Counted from the stretch's first letter, positions 6,247-12,992 are shown. The stretch: 13,070 nucleotides of DNA from an uncultured Ruminococcus sp. (GCA_900543105.1 UQQA01000070.1:1-13070), one strand, 5' to 3'. Notes: generated by a model from the letters alone, not told the origin. Program-made: numbers and translations.

Positions 6247-6986
6247 CGAAAAAAATAAATGGCTTGACCTCGTTCACTCTCCATATCCTTGCGATGCTTT
6301 TTATGCTCTGTGACCACCTCTGGGCGACGCTTTTCCCTGCGGCGGAGTGGCTCAGCTGCATCGGCAGGCTTGCATTTCCGATATTTGCATTTATGATAGC
6401 GGAGGGTTATTCTCATACTTCAAACGTGAAAAAATACGTTCTTCGGCTTCTGATATGTGCAGTGATAACCGAAGTTCCGTTCGACCTTTTCTACGGCGGA
6501 ACGGTGTTCTATCCGTTTCATCAGAATGTACTGTGGACTTTTCTCATTGCTCTGCTCACAATAATTCTCATCGAAAAGACGCGAAAGCTGAAAAAGCGTT
6601 TTCTCGGCTGGGTGCTGGCGGCGGTCACAGTGCTTGTGAGCTATGCTGTGGGAACGCTTGCAATGGTCGATTACTACGGTGCAGGCATACTGACGGTGCT
6701 TGTGTTTTACTTTTTCCGTGAGCGGAAGTGGCAGAACTTCGCGGCGCAGTTCGTATGTCTTGCCGTGATAAACATCGGTATGCTCAAAGGAATGTACTAC
6801 ACGTTCACTTTCGCAGGACACGAATTTGAGCTTGCACAGCAGGGTCTGGCGCTGCTTGCGCTTATCCCGATATGGCTTTACAAAGGCGGGCGAGGTTATC
6901 ATTCGCGGTGGTTCAAGTGGTTCTGCTATGCTTTTTATCCTGCGCATCTGATGATATTATATATTGTTTTAAATGTTCTGACGTGA
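6243..6986 (+). CDS. TraX-family integral membrane protein (putative acetyltransferase)
   Basis: A very hydrophobic protein of 247 residues with about seven or eight predicted membrane segments. TraX hallmarks are visible: LHILAMLFMLCDHLW near the start (Asp24-His25), GRLAFPIFAFMIAEG (41-55), a polar loop with PFHQNVLWTF, DYYG (143-146) and YPAHLMILY at the C-terminus (232-240). TraX of the F plasmid acetylates the N-terminus of pilin; chromosomal TraX-like proteins of Firmicutes are common and mostly uncharacterised. The membrane Asp-His and the repeated aromatic helices suggest kinship to membrane acyltransferases (inference). No conjugation genes are nearby, so a pilin role is unlikely. 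The start overlaps the stop of the upstream SGNH hydrolase by four bases and has no separate ribosome site, so coupled translation is expected. Confidence 0.88.
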   Translation: MTKKINGLTSFTLHILAMLFMLCDHLWATLFPAAEWLSCIGRLAFPIFAFMIAEGYSHTSNVKKYVLRLLICAVITEVPFDLFYGGTVFYPFHQNVLWTFLIALLTIILIEKTRKLKKRFLGWVLAAVTVLVSYAVGTLAMVDYYGAGILTVLVFYFFRERKWQNFAAQFVCLAVINIGMLKGMYYTFTFAGHEFELAQQGLALLALIPIWLYKGGRGYHSRWFKWFCYAFYPAHLMILYIVLNVLT

Positions 6987-7026
6987 AAGCTCCCCCAAGA
7001 AGAAATTTTCTTTTTGGGGGAGCTTT
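6986..7026 (+). terminator. Very strong terminator ending the SGNH/TraX unit
   Basis: A 19-bp hairpin (6986-7004 with 7008-7026) contains a five-G/five-C core and a 3-nt loop. Its only non-Watson-Crick pair, 6999/7013, is G·U on + but C·A on -, which favours + transcription. The U-tract is short (TTT inside the stem). Confidence 0.8.
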
Positions 7027-7061
7027 ATGGTGCAGATTGACGGGTTTGAAAAAATTTCGTA

Positions 7062-7095
7062 GGGGACGGGTTTCCCGTTCCGCGCCGCAAGGCGT
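7062..7095 (+). repeat. Twin palindromes, REP-like element
   Basis: Two hairpins stand almost back to back. The first pairs 7063-7070 with 7074-7081 (8 bp, one G·U on +) around TTT. The second pairs 7083-7086 with 7091-7094 around a GCAA tetraloop, plus a closing G·U. GNRA-capped stems suggest that the RNA form matters. Whether copies exist elsewhere in the genome cannot be seen here. Confidence 0.5.
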
Positions 7096-7145
7096 TTATA
7101 AAATAAAAGAACTATGTTCATATCCCACCGCTGTTCAAACGTTGT

Positions 7146-7188
7146 CGGCTCGAAATGCTTATCGCTTCGCTCTGCGCATTTCACGCCG
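7146..7188. repeat. Imperfect palindrome with two stems
   Basis: An outer 4-bp stem (7146-7149 with 7185-7188) and an inner 7-bp stem GAAATGC/GCATTTC (7152-7158 with 7176-7182) are separated by a 2x2 internal loop. The 17-nt apical loop is rich in CGC and CTC. Confidence 0.5.
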
Positions 7189-7216
7189 AGTATAGTTTGT
7201 TTAAGGAAAACAGAAT

Positions 7217-7296
7217 GGCGCAATTCACATTTTTAGGTTTTTAAAACGGATTTCTCACGTTTTGTTTTGCCTTTTTGATGTGAATTGCGCCTTTTT
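7217..7296 (+). terminator. Terminator-like element with perfect 14-bp inverted repeats
   Basis: GGCGCAATTCACAT (7217-7230) is repeated exactly inverted at 7278-7291 and followed by TTTTT (7292-7296). The 47-nt interior contains a nested 6-bp stem (7243-7248 with 7258-7263). As RNA on + it would act as a rho-independent terminator, yet the upstream operon already ends at 7026. It may end a small untranslated RNA, or be a 75-bp inverted-repeat insertion such as a MITE; no clear target-site duplication flanks it. Confidence 0.6.
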
Positions 7297-7353
7297 AATT
7301 TATAGATATTTCGCTATTGCGGCAAAGATTTAACTGTTAAGTTTAGGGTATTT

Positions 7354-7422
7354 CGCTCTCTGCGGAGAGCGACAAGGGCGGCTCCTCGCCCCCTTGACCC
7401 CTCGCAAGCTGTGCTCAGCTTG
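7354..7422. repeat. Run of three consecutive hairpins
   Basis: Hairpin 1 is a 7-bp perfect stem, 7354-7360 with 7365-7371, with loop TGCG. Hairpin 2 pairs CAAGGG (7373-7378) with CCCTTG (7391-7396), with a further CG/CG pair after a bulge. Hairpin 3 is a 7-bp perfect stem, 7405-7411 with 7416-7422, with loop TGCT. The run lies just beyond the ddh stop, so on - it would form the ddh 3' untranslated region; no U-tract follows any of the three on either strand. Confidence 0.6.
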
Positions 7423-7455
7423 ACCAGCTGCTTGCTTTGTTTTGTTGCTTTATTT

Positions 7456-8445
7456 TTAGAGCATTTCCTTACGGAGTTCTGCGCCGCTCTTGGGGGAGAG
7501 GTATGCAGGTGCGATATCGAATACTGTTCTTGCGCCTGTCTGACCCTCTCTTGAAAGTCTTACTGCTGCTCTTGCGTATGCAACGAGAATGCTCGATGTG
7601 AACTCGGGATTAGAGCCAAGCTTGAGTGAATACTCGATAACGTGTGATGTCTCCTTATTCACGCCCGTTTTGCCGCTGCGGATAACGAAGCCGCCGTGCG
7701 GAAGTCCGCTGTGGTCGCGCTTCATTTCTTCTGCTGTGATGAAGTGAACTGTTGTATCGTAATCGGCGAAGTAGTTGGGCATTTCCTTGATAGTCTTTTC
7801 GATAAGAGCTTTGTCAGCGCCGTCCTTTGCAACTACGAAGCATTCTCTTGTATGCTTCTGACGGGTCGTAAGGGTCGGGTTAGAGCCGCTTCTTACAGCT
7901 TCAACTGCGGATTCTACGGGGATAGTGTACTGACGTGCATCGGCAACGCCCTCGATGCGGCGGATAGCGTCGGAGTGACCCTGGCTTACGCCCTTGCCCC
8001 AGAATGTGTAGTTTTCGCCCTCGGGGAGGATACAGCTTGCATAAAGTCTGTTTACGGAGAACATACCCGGATCCCAGCCCACGGAGATGATGCTTACATT
8101 ACCGCCTTTCTTTGCAGCTGCATCAACTGCATCGAAGTATTCGGGGATCTTTGCGTGTGTATCGAAGCTGTCAATAGTGTTGAACATTTCGGCGAGCTTC
8201 GGACCCTGAACGGGGAGGTCTGTTGCACTTCCGCCGCAGAGGATAAGGATATCAACGTCATTCTTGTGTGCTTCAAGGTCGTTGATAGAATATACGGGAA
8301 CATTTTCCGTGAGAATTTTGAGAGCCGACGGGTCACGTCTTGTGAAAACGCAGGCAAGCTCTGTGTCTGGGGTCTGTCTGATAGCAAGTTCGGTTCCTCT
8401 GCCGAGGTTGCCGTAGCCAACGATGCCAATACGAATTTTACTCAT
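7456..8445 (-). CDS. ddh: meso-Diaminopimelate D-dehydrogenase
   Basis: This NADPH-dependent enzyme (EC 1.4.1.16) makes meso-2,6-diaminopimelate from tetrahydrodipicolinate and ammonia in one step, supplying lysine and peptidoglycan. The 329-residue protein has a Rossmann nucleotide site GYGNLG (10-15), the family segments CGGSATDLPVQGP (70-82), DSFDTH (92-97) and SVGWDPGMFS (121-130), and the highly characteristic FWGKGVSQGHSDA (148-160) with the substrate-binding domain after it, including LPHGG (248-252). Length agrees with the Corynebacterium glutamicum enzyme (about 320). The start is ATG 8445, with GGAGGA ending 6 nt upstream. It has its own promoter and follows the GH3 gene on the same strand across a terminator, so it appears to be transcribed alone. 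No clear U-tract terminator follows it. Confidence 0.96.
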   Translation of the reverse strand: MSKIRIGIVGYGNLGRGTELAIRQTPDTELACVFTRRDPSALKILTENVPVYSINDLEAHKNDVDILILCGGSATDLPVQGPKLAEMFNTIDSFDTHAKIPEYFDAVDAAAKKGGNVSIISVGWDPGMFSVNRLYASCILPEGENYTFWGKGVSQGHSDAIRRIEGVADARQYTIPVESAVEAVRSGSNPTLTTRQKHTRECFVVAKDGADKALIEKTIKEMPNYFADYDTTVHFITAEEMKRDHSGLPHGGFVIRSGKTGVNKETSHVIEYSLKLGSNPEFTSSILVAYARAAVRLSREGQTGARTVFDIAPAYLSPKSGAELRKEML

Positions 8446-8520
8446 TTTACTTCCTCCAATTTATAACTTAACATTTTGCCCTGAACAAAATTTTCTGCCG
8501 CAAAAGCAGCTTACTTGACC

Positions 8521-8549
8521 ATTATAACACATTTTGCAGGAAATGAAAA
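8521..8549 (-). promoter_or_regulatory. Promoter of ddh
   Basis: On the - strand TATAAT (8526-8521) is preceded by TG one base away, an extended -10. TTTTCA (8549-8544) lies 17 bp upstream as a 4-of-6 match to the -35 box. Expected start of transcription is near 8514, giving a leader of about 70 nt without a recognised riboswitch. Confidence 0.65.
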
Positions 8550-8581
8550 GGGATTTTTCAAAATTTTTTAGATTTTTTTCG

Positions 8582-8621
8582 AAAAAAACAAATTCCCCTG
8601 CAAAATACGCAAGGGAATTTG
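8582..8621 (-). terminator. Intrinsic terminator of the GH3 gene
   Basis: On - a 13-bp stem (8621-8609 with 8601-8589) with a 7-nt loop is followed by TTTTTTT. Its single wobble pair (8612/8598) is G·U on - and A·C on +, confirming direction. It lies about 40 nt past the GH3 stop. Confidence 0.88.
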
Positions 8622-8660
8622 TTTGATATTTCAAAAATTCAGCTTAGTAAAACTTATGCG

Positions 8661-11459
8661 TCAGTCCGAAAGCTCATCAAGGAAACTTTTGTCGAACGGC
8701 TTGTCATATTTCAGGCGCATATTTTTGAGCTTCAAGCCGTTGTGGCTGATGTAAAGGCGCATAACAGCCGTTGTGCCGTAAACCTTTATAGGTCTGTCAA
8801 CAGTTACTTCCTTACCGTTAGTGCCGTTGAAAACGAACACGCCCATCGGAAGTCCGCCGATATAAAGCGTACACGGTATCTGTGCAAGCTCGCTGAGTTC
8901 CGAGCTGCCCGTCAGGGAAACGACATATTCGCCCGCTTTTGCAAATTCAAGCTGATAAATATAGCTCGTTCCGACGTTCGATTCCTTTTCGGTGAGGTCT
9001 ATCTCTATCTCATTTTCGATTTTGAGGAACGGAACATCATCGCCGATAACAACATCAAGATCCTCCTGCGGACGGTTTATTATCTTCACCGTGTCGGGAA
9101 TGTTGAGGTCACGGTCGTGCGCAGCGGAGTTGATGAGGAAACGTGTGATATTCGCAGCCGAACGCTGGAGTTCGCCCCTCGTGAGCCTGCCGTCGGCGAG
9201 AGCTTCAAGGAGATTGTCGCCCGTTGAGTTGTATGTCGCATCGGGGACAACCATATAAAGGTCGTTCTGCGCACGTATCATTGCGGCGAGGTTGGTCGTG
9301 TCCTGCGGCTTTCCGCGCTCGTTTATCGAAGCGAACCAGTCGGTCATAACGATGCCCTCAAATCCCCACTCCTTGCGGAGAATGGTCGTTGTAAGGTCAT
9401 AGTTTCCTGCCGTCCAGAGTCCGTTCACCGAGCCGTAGGTCGTCATTACCGAGGTAGCCTTGCCGTTCTTGACAGCCATTTCAAATCCGCGCAGGTAGAT
9501 CTCACGGAGTGCTCTTTCCGAAGCAACAGTGTCGATGAAGTGGCGGCGGTGTTCCTGATTGTTTCCGCAGAAATGCTTTATCGTTCCCGTAACGTTCATA
9601 TTGTGAAGTCCGCGAAGCTCCGCACTTGCGATGATGCCCGTGAGGTATGGGTCTTCGGAGAAATATTCAAAGTTTCGTCCGTTGAGAGGATAGCGGTGAA
9701 TGTTCATTCCGGGACCGAGCAGACATTCGACCTTGTTGTAAATGAGTTCCATTGAAACATAAACGAAGAGCAGCTCGATAAGATCGGGGTTGAATGTGCA
9801 GGCTATCATCGTTCCGTTCGGCAGGCTGAAAGCCTTTGCACCGCTGTCAAGACGCATACCCGAAGGTCCGTCGTCGCAGCAGCCGATAGGAAGTCCCGTT
9901 TTGCGCAGGCTGTCGCTTATGCCGCCGAATGCAGCCGCCGTGCCGGGGGTGACTTTCGGGCTGCCCATACCCTCGCCTCTGACTATGCAGGCGAGATCCT
10001 CGTCATTCAGCTGAGCAATGTAATCGTCCATAGGCGTGACGTTCCAGAAAACAGAGAGCAGGTCAACGTTTTTAAATCCCGTGTAAGGAATTTCTTTCGG
10101 AAGATCGGCAAGTCTGCGCTGTTCTTCGTCAACGGTTTTGAGCGGAACAGCCTCGTATGTTTTTGTCACCTTTCCGTCAGCGGAAACGACAGGCTTCAGA
10201 CGCTCGAAAGGCTCAACGGGCGCAAGCGCTTCTTCAAGGCGCTCGGTAACGATAGTCTTTGCAAAGCTGAAATCAAGCTTCTTTTCGGCACTTCTGACAT
10301 CTGTGCCGACATAAATATTGTAAAGTCCCTCTTCAAGAACATAGCAGGACTTGTTGCCCGTCACGCCCGAATCATCGTAAGATGCGAGGTAGGAATAGTC
10401 AATTTCGAGCAGAAGCTCCTGCTCCTCGCCCGGTTCGAGCAGATCGGTTTTTCGGAATGAGATGAGCGAACGCAGCGGCTTGCCGAGCTTGCCCTGGGGT
10501 GCTTCGGCGTAGACCTGAACGACCTCCTTGCCGCTGACTTTGCCTGTGTTTCTGACGATTATGCGGAAGCGGATCTTGTCCTTTCCTGCATCTGCGCCGA
10601 CAGTTTCAACGTCAAAGCTTGTATAGGAAAGTCCGAATCCGAACGGGTATCTTACCTTTTCGGGTGCGAAGGTCTCAAAGTAGCGGTAGCCGACATAAAT
10701 ATCTTCCTTGTAGAAGTTGCGTTCATCATCACCGAAGTTTTCATGCGAGGGATAATCGCTCAGATCGTATGCAATAGTGTCGGTCAGCTTGCCCGAGGGG
10801 GAAACCTTGCCCGTGAGGATATCAGCCGTGCCGCTGCCGCCGACCATTCCGCCCTGCCAAGCGTACAGAACAGCGTCGGGTGAAAACTCGTCAACGAATC
10901 TCATATCGATTATCGAGCCGACATTGAGAACAACTATCATTCGCCTGAACGCTTTTCGTACCTTTTCAAGCATTTGTTTTTCAAGAGCCGTGAGGAGATA
11001 GCCGCCCTCCTCGTTCCTGCTGTCCATATCTTCGCCCGCAGTTCTGCCGATGATAACAACAGCAGCGTCCGAAACAGCCGCAGCCGCCGAAGCGGTTTCA
11101 TCGTCGAGCGGCATTTCTTTCTGCGACCAAGGCTCTGCGCCCCAGCCGATTCCGTTGTCGTAAGGATTTTCCTTTTCCCATTCGGCATAAACCGAAGCGA
11201 GTTCCTCGTTCACGGAAACGTCCTTGTCCTCGCGAAGTCCGTCAAGGATACCGATGACCTTTGAAACGTTCACCATGCCGCCCGAACCCGTGCCGCTTTT
11301 ATAATAGTGTGACTGTATGCGTCCGAAAACCGAAACTCTGCAGCCGCTTTCGAGAGGAAGTGCATTGTTGTCGTTTTTGAGCAGAACGCAGCCCTCTGCG
11401 ACCATCTGACGTGCGGTCTTGGTGTAATCCGCCCAGTCGAGTGTCCAAATCATACCCAT
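8661..11459 (-). CDS. Glycoside hydrolase family 3 beta-glucosidase, circularly permuted domain order
   Basis: A 932-residue enzyme expected to hydrolyse beta-glucosides such as cellodextrins. The usual GH3 order is reversed. The alpha/beta sandwich domain comes first (about 15-260, with VLLKNDNNALPL, GGYLLTALEKQ and SGKLTDTIAYDLSDYPS), then the FnIII-like domain (about 270-400, entered by YPFGFGLSYTSF). After a linker comes the (alpha/beta)8 barrel (about 470-775), with GRNFEYFSEDP (594-604), Lys628-His629 and the nucleophile Asp707 in GIVMTDWF. A final beta-rich segment (about 815-920) follows. The acid/base Glu should lie in the first domain near GEDMDSRNEE (142-151); which one is unclear. 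This layout is established for Ruminococcus albus and Butyrivibrio fibrisolvens enzymes. No signal peptide is present, so it is probably cytoplasmic. The start ATG 11459 has GGAGG 9 nt upstream; ATG 11453 is an alternative. It is transcribed alone. Confidence 0.95.
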   Translation of the reverse strand: MGMIWTLDWADYTKTARQMVAEGCVLLKNDNNALPLESGCRVSVFGRIQSHYYKSGTGSGGMVNVSKVIGILDGLREDKDVSVNEELASVYAEWEKENPYDNGIGWGAEPWSQKEMPLDDETASAAAAVSDAAVVIIGRTAGEDMDSRNEEGGYLLTALEKQMLEKVRKAFRRMIVVLNVGSIIDMRFVDEFSPDAVLYAWQGGMVGGSGTADILTGKVSPSGKLTDTIAYDLSDYPSHENFGDDERNFYKEDIYVGYRYFETFAPEKVRYPFGFGLSYTSFDVETVGADAGKDKIRFRIIVRNTGKVSGKEVVQVYAEAPQGKLGKPLRSLISFRKTDLLEPGEEQELLLEIDYSYLASYDDSGVTGNKSCYVLEEGLYNIYVGTDVRSAEKKLDFSFAKTIVTERLEEALAPVEPFERLKPVVSADGKVTKTYEAVPLKTVDEEQRRLADLPKEIPYTGFKNVDLLSVFWNVTPMDDYIAQLNDEDLACIVRGEGMGSPKVTPGTAAAFGGISDSLRKTGLPIGCCDDGPSGMRLDSGAKAFSLPNGTMIACTFNPDLIELLFVYVSMELIYNKVECLLGPGMNIHRYPLNGRNFEYFSEDPYLTGIIASAELRGLHNMNVTGTIKHFCGNNQEHRRHFIDTVASERALREIYLRGFEMAVKNGKATSVMTTYGSVNGLWTAGNYDLTTTILRKEWGFEGIVMTDWFASINERGKPQDTTNLAAMIRAQNDLYMVVPDATYNSTGDNLLEALADGRLTRGELQRSAANITRFLINSAAHDRDLNIPDTVKIINRPQEDLDVVIGDDVPFLKIENEIEIDLTEKESNVGTSYIYQLEFAKAGEYVVSLTGSSELSELAQIPCTLYIGGLPMGVFVFNGTNGKEVTVDRPIKVYGTTAVMRLYISHNGLKLKNMRLKYDKPFDKSFLDELSD

Positions 11460-11507
11460 AGGTTGTAACCTCCATCGTTAAAAATAAGTGCTTCAATGTT
11501 TGAGGAT

Positions 11508-11536
11508 ATTCTAACAGATTGGCGAAGAAATGTCAA
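11508..11536 (-). promoter_or_regulatory. Sigma-A promoter of the GH3 gene
   Basis: On the - strand TTGACA (11536-11531) and TAGAAT (11513-11508) are spaced by exactly 17 bp. Initiation is expected near 11501, about 40 nt before the start codon. I found no convincing CcpA site. Confidence 0.85.
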
Positions 11537-11616
11537 TCGGTTTTTTGTGAATTTCCGCACATAAAATTGTAACTGAATTTTAACCGTAAAACCTATTGTA
11601 ATTTGCAGGTTTTTGT

Positions 11617-11628
11617 GTTAAATTTAAC
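11617..11628. repeat. Perfect 12-bp palindrome upstream of the glycosyltransferase gene
   Basis: GTTAAATTTAAC is a perfect palindrome about 40 bp before the GT51 start codon, in an AT-rich stretch with no clear sigma-A boxes. It could be an operator half-site pair or chance. Confidence 0.4.
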
Positions 11629-11668
11629 TAAAGGATCTTTTTCCCCCGACATAATGAAAGGACAGGCT

Positions 11669-12379
11669 ATGTTTAAACGATTGCTCAATATATTAATGAA
11701 TCTGATAATACTCGCCGCAGTGATAATGCTCATACTGCTCGGCGTTGTCGGCGTGCGCGGCTTTATGTTGTATAAGACCCGAACCGACTATAGATCTCTG
11801 TCCGCGGTCGCAGGCGAGATACGCAGCGAACCGCTTTTCACTCCGATAGAGGAATTGCCCGATTTCTACCTTAAAGCCGTAGTCGCAACAGAGGACAGGG
11901 ATTTCTACAGGCACAGCGGAATAAAGGTGACTTCGATGCTCCGTGCGCTCATTGCCGATGTGAAAGCAGGTGCGCCCGTCCAAGGCGGCAGCACGATAAC
12001 ACAGCAGCTTGCAAAGAACGAGCTTTTCACACAGGAAAAGACCGTTGACCGAAAGGCGGCTGAGATTTTCGCAGCGTTCGCACTCGAACGTGAATTTACC
12101 AAAAATGAAATTCTCGAGCTTTACGTCAACAGCATCTACTTCGGTGACGGCTATCACGGCATAGGCGCAGCCGCTGAAGGGCTTTTCGGAAAAACGCCGT
12201 CCGAGCTTACTCGCTTTGAGTGTGCCGAGCTTGCGGGAATACCAAATGCTCCGACAAAATATTCGGTGCGTTTTGCACCCGATGAAGTTGAAAAGCGAGG
12301 TGAGGAAGTCCTCAAATCTATGCTTTCCGCAGGCAGCATCACCGAGAGTGAGTATAACGAAGTCCTTGCCGAAAAATAA
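11669..12379 (+). CDS. Monofunctional peptidoglycan glycosyltransferase (GT51)
   Basis: This enzyme polymerises lipid II into glycan strands at the outer membrane face (EC 2.4.99.28). The 236-residue protein has a transmembrane anchor (about 8-30) and the five GT51 motifs: EDRDFYRHSG (75-84, catalytic Glu75), GGSTITQQLAKN (106-117), RKAAEIFAAFALE (128-140, second catalytic Glu132), KNEILELYVNSIYFG (145-159) and the final segment with GIGAAAEGLFGK and LAGIPNAPTKYS (165-199). The protein stops about 40 residues after the last motif and has no transpeptidase domain, so it is monofunctional, MtgA/MGT-like, rather than a truncated PBP1. The start ATG 11669 is preferred over ATG 11654 and TTG 11603, because AAAGGA at 11657-11662 lies 6 nt upstream. 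It is convergent with the DUF5662 gene and has no visible operon partner. Confidence 0.92.
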   Translation: MFKRLLNILMNLIILAAVIMLILLGVVGVRGFMLYKTRTDYRSLSAVAGEIRSEPLFTPIEELPDFYLKAVVATEDRDFYRHSGIKVTSMLRALIADVKAGAPVQGGSTITQQLAKNELFTQEKTVDRKAAEIFAAFALEREFTKNEILELYVNSIYFGDGYHGIGAAAEGLFGKTPSELTRFECAELAGIPNAPTKYSVRFAPDEVEKRGEEVLKSMLSAGSITESEYNEVLAEK

Positions 12380-12409
12380 AAAAGTCAGACTGTTTTCAAG
12401 CCTGACTTT
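12371..12409 (-). terminator. Terminator between convergent GT51 and DUF5662 genes
   Basis: An 8-bp perfect stem (12381-12388 with 12402-12409) has a 13-nt loop. On - it is followed by TTTATTTTT, a good terminator for the DUF5662 transcript. On + the stem begins 2 nt after the GT51 stop but the U-tract is poor, so it may serve both, mainly -. Confidence 0.75.
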
Positions 12410-12413
12410 GCAC

Positions 12414-12992
12414 TTACTTATTTTTCCTGTATAAACGCTTCAGATTCTTCATGTGGCGGCGAATGTATGCAAAGGTGTAGTCCTCGCCTTTCTCGGCAAG
12501 CATTATAAGAAGCTTTTCGAGCAGGTCGGAGGTCTCGGGGTGGATAACTCTTCTGCCTTTTGCGTGTTCAAAGTATTCAAGCGGTGAGTTGTCATTGTAA
12601 TTCTTGCCCATGTATACCTTGCTCGCAGCCACACGGTCGCAGAACATCTCAATAACATATTCGATAGGCATTTTTACGGGTTCGACTTTTTTTGTAACGG
12701 GGTCGTAGTCCGTCCAATGCTCGAAATGGTGCTTGTTCACGCCTTTGTGGTGGATCCACGCACTGCTGTAGCCTTTCAGCTCACGCTCTGCTTCGTTCGG
12801 ACTGCGTGTGCCTTGGTACATTCGGCAGCTTATCCAGAATTCCTCGGGCGAAAATTTTGAAAGATCGTGCGTAAGTCCCTGAAGATAGATCCCTGCCCTG
12901 AAACAGTGTCTGCAAACGAGCGCACGGTGTCTTGTAACGGTTTTTATATGCTTGATTATATTTGAAAGCTTCAACCTGTTCGGGTTTTTCAT
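12414..12992 (-). CDS. DUF5662 family protein (possible HD-like metal-binding hydrolase)
   Basis: A 192-residue soluble, basic protein of a family without known function. Conserved-looking histidine and acidic clusters stand out: HDLSKFSPEEF (42-52), the WIHHKGVNKHHFEHW stretch (79-93) and FCDRVAASK (117-125). The order His, His-Asp, His-His, Asp resembles the metal ligands of HD-superfamily phosphohydrolases (inference; the family assignment is from recognition of the motif pattern). The C-terminus is strongly basic and helical, which could suit nucleic-acid binding. The start is ATG 12992; an in-frame TGA lies 9 nt upstream, so it cannot begin earlier. There is no close ribosome site, only AAGGCGG about 12 nt away. 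An upstream frame ends in an ATGA overlap, so coupled translation with a gene outside the window is possible. Confidence 0.8.
   Translation of the reverse strand: MKNPNRLKLSNIIKHIKTVTRHRALVCRHCFRAGIYLQGLTHDLSKFSPEEFWISCRMYQGTRSPNEAERELKGYSSAWIHHKGVNKHHFEHWTDYDPVTKKVEPVKMPIEYVIEMFCDRVAASKVYMGKNYNDNSPLEYFEHAKGRRVIHPETSDLLEKLLIMLAEKGEDYTFAYIRRHMKNLKRLYRKNK

Larger units (their letters stand above)
7027..7455. other. Gene-free structured intergenic region with several hairpins
   Basis: About 430 bp between the TraX terminator and the end of ddh. I find no open frame with a ribosome site or recognisable family; the frames that exist are short, low in quality and overlap hairpins. The sequence instead holds at least seven stem-loops, listed separately where clear. 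The overall look, GC-rich short palindromes joined by AT-rich spacers, resembles the interspersed repeats seen in intergenic regions of gut Clostridia (from general familiarity, not a search). Confidence 0.6.

Noticed and set aside
6969..7223. 84-codon - strand frame across the TraX terminator and intergenic hairpins
   Set aside because: It runs through a 19-bp terminator hairpin and repeat-like palindromes, with no family match that I recognise; better explained as repeat sequence.
7354..7422. CRISPR array or riboswitch in the hairpin-rich region
   Set aside because: The hairpins differ in sequence, have no regular spacers, and lie downstream rather than upstream of ddh.
7696..8466. 256-codon open frame antisense to ddh
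   Set aside because: Cysteine-rich, low-complexity translation typical of a shadow frame; ddh on - is certain.
11508..11541. GATTG/CAATC inverted repeat overlapping the GH3 promoter as a possible operator, and a CcpA site near it
   Set aside because: Only 5 bp per arm with a 12-bp gap, and no sequence with the central CG of a catabolite-responsive element; too weak to call.
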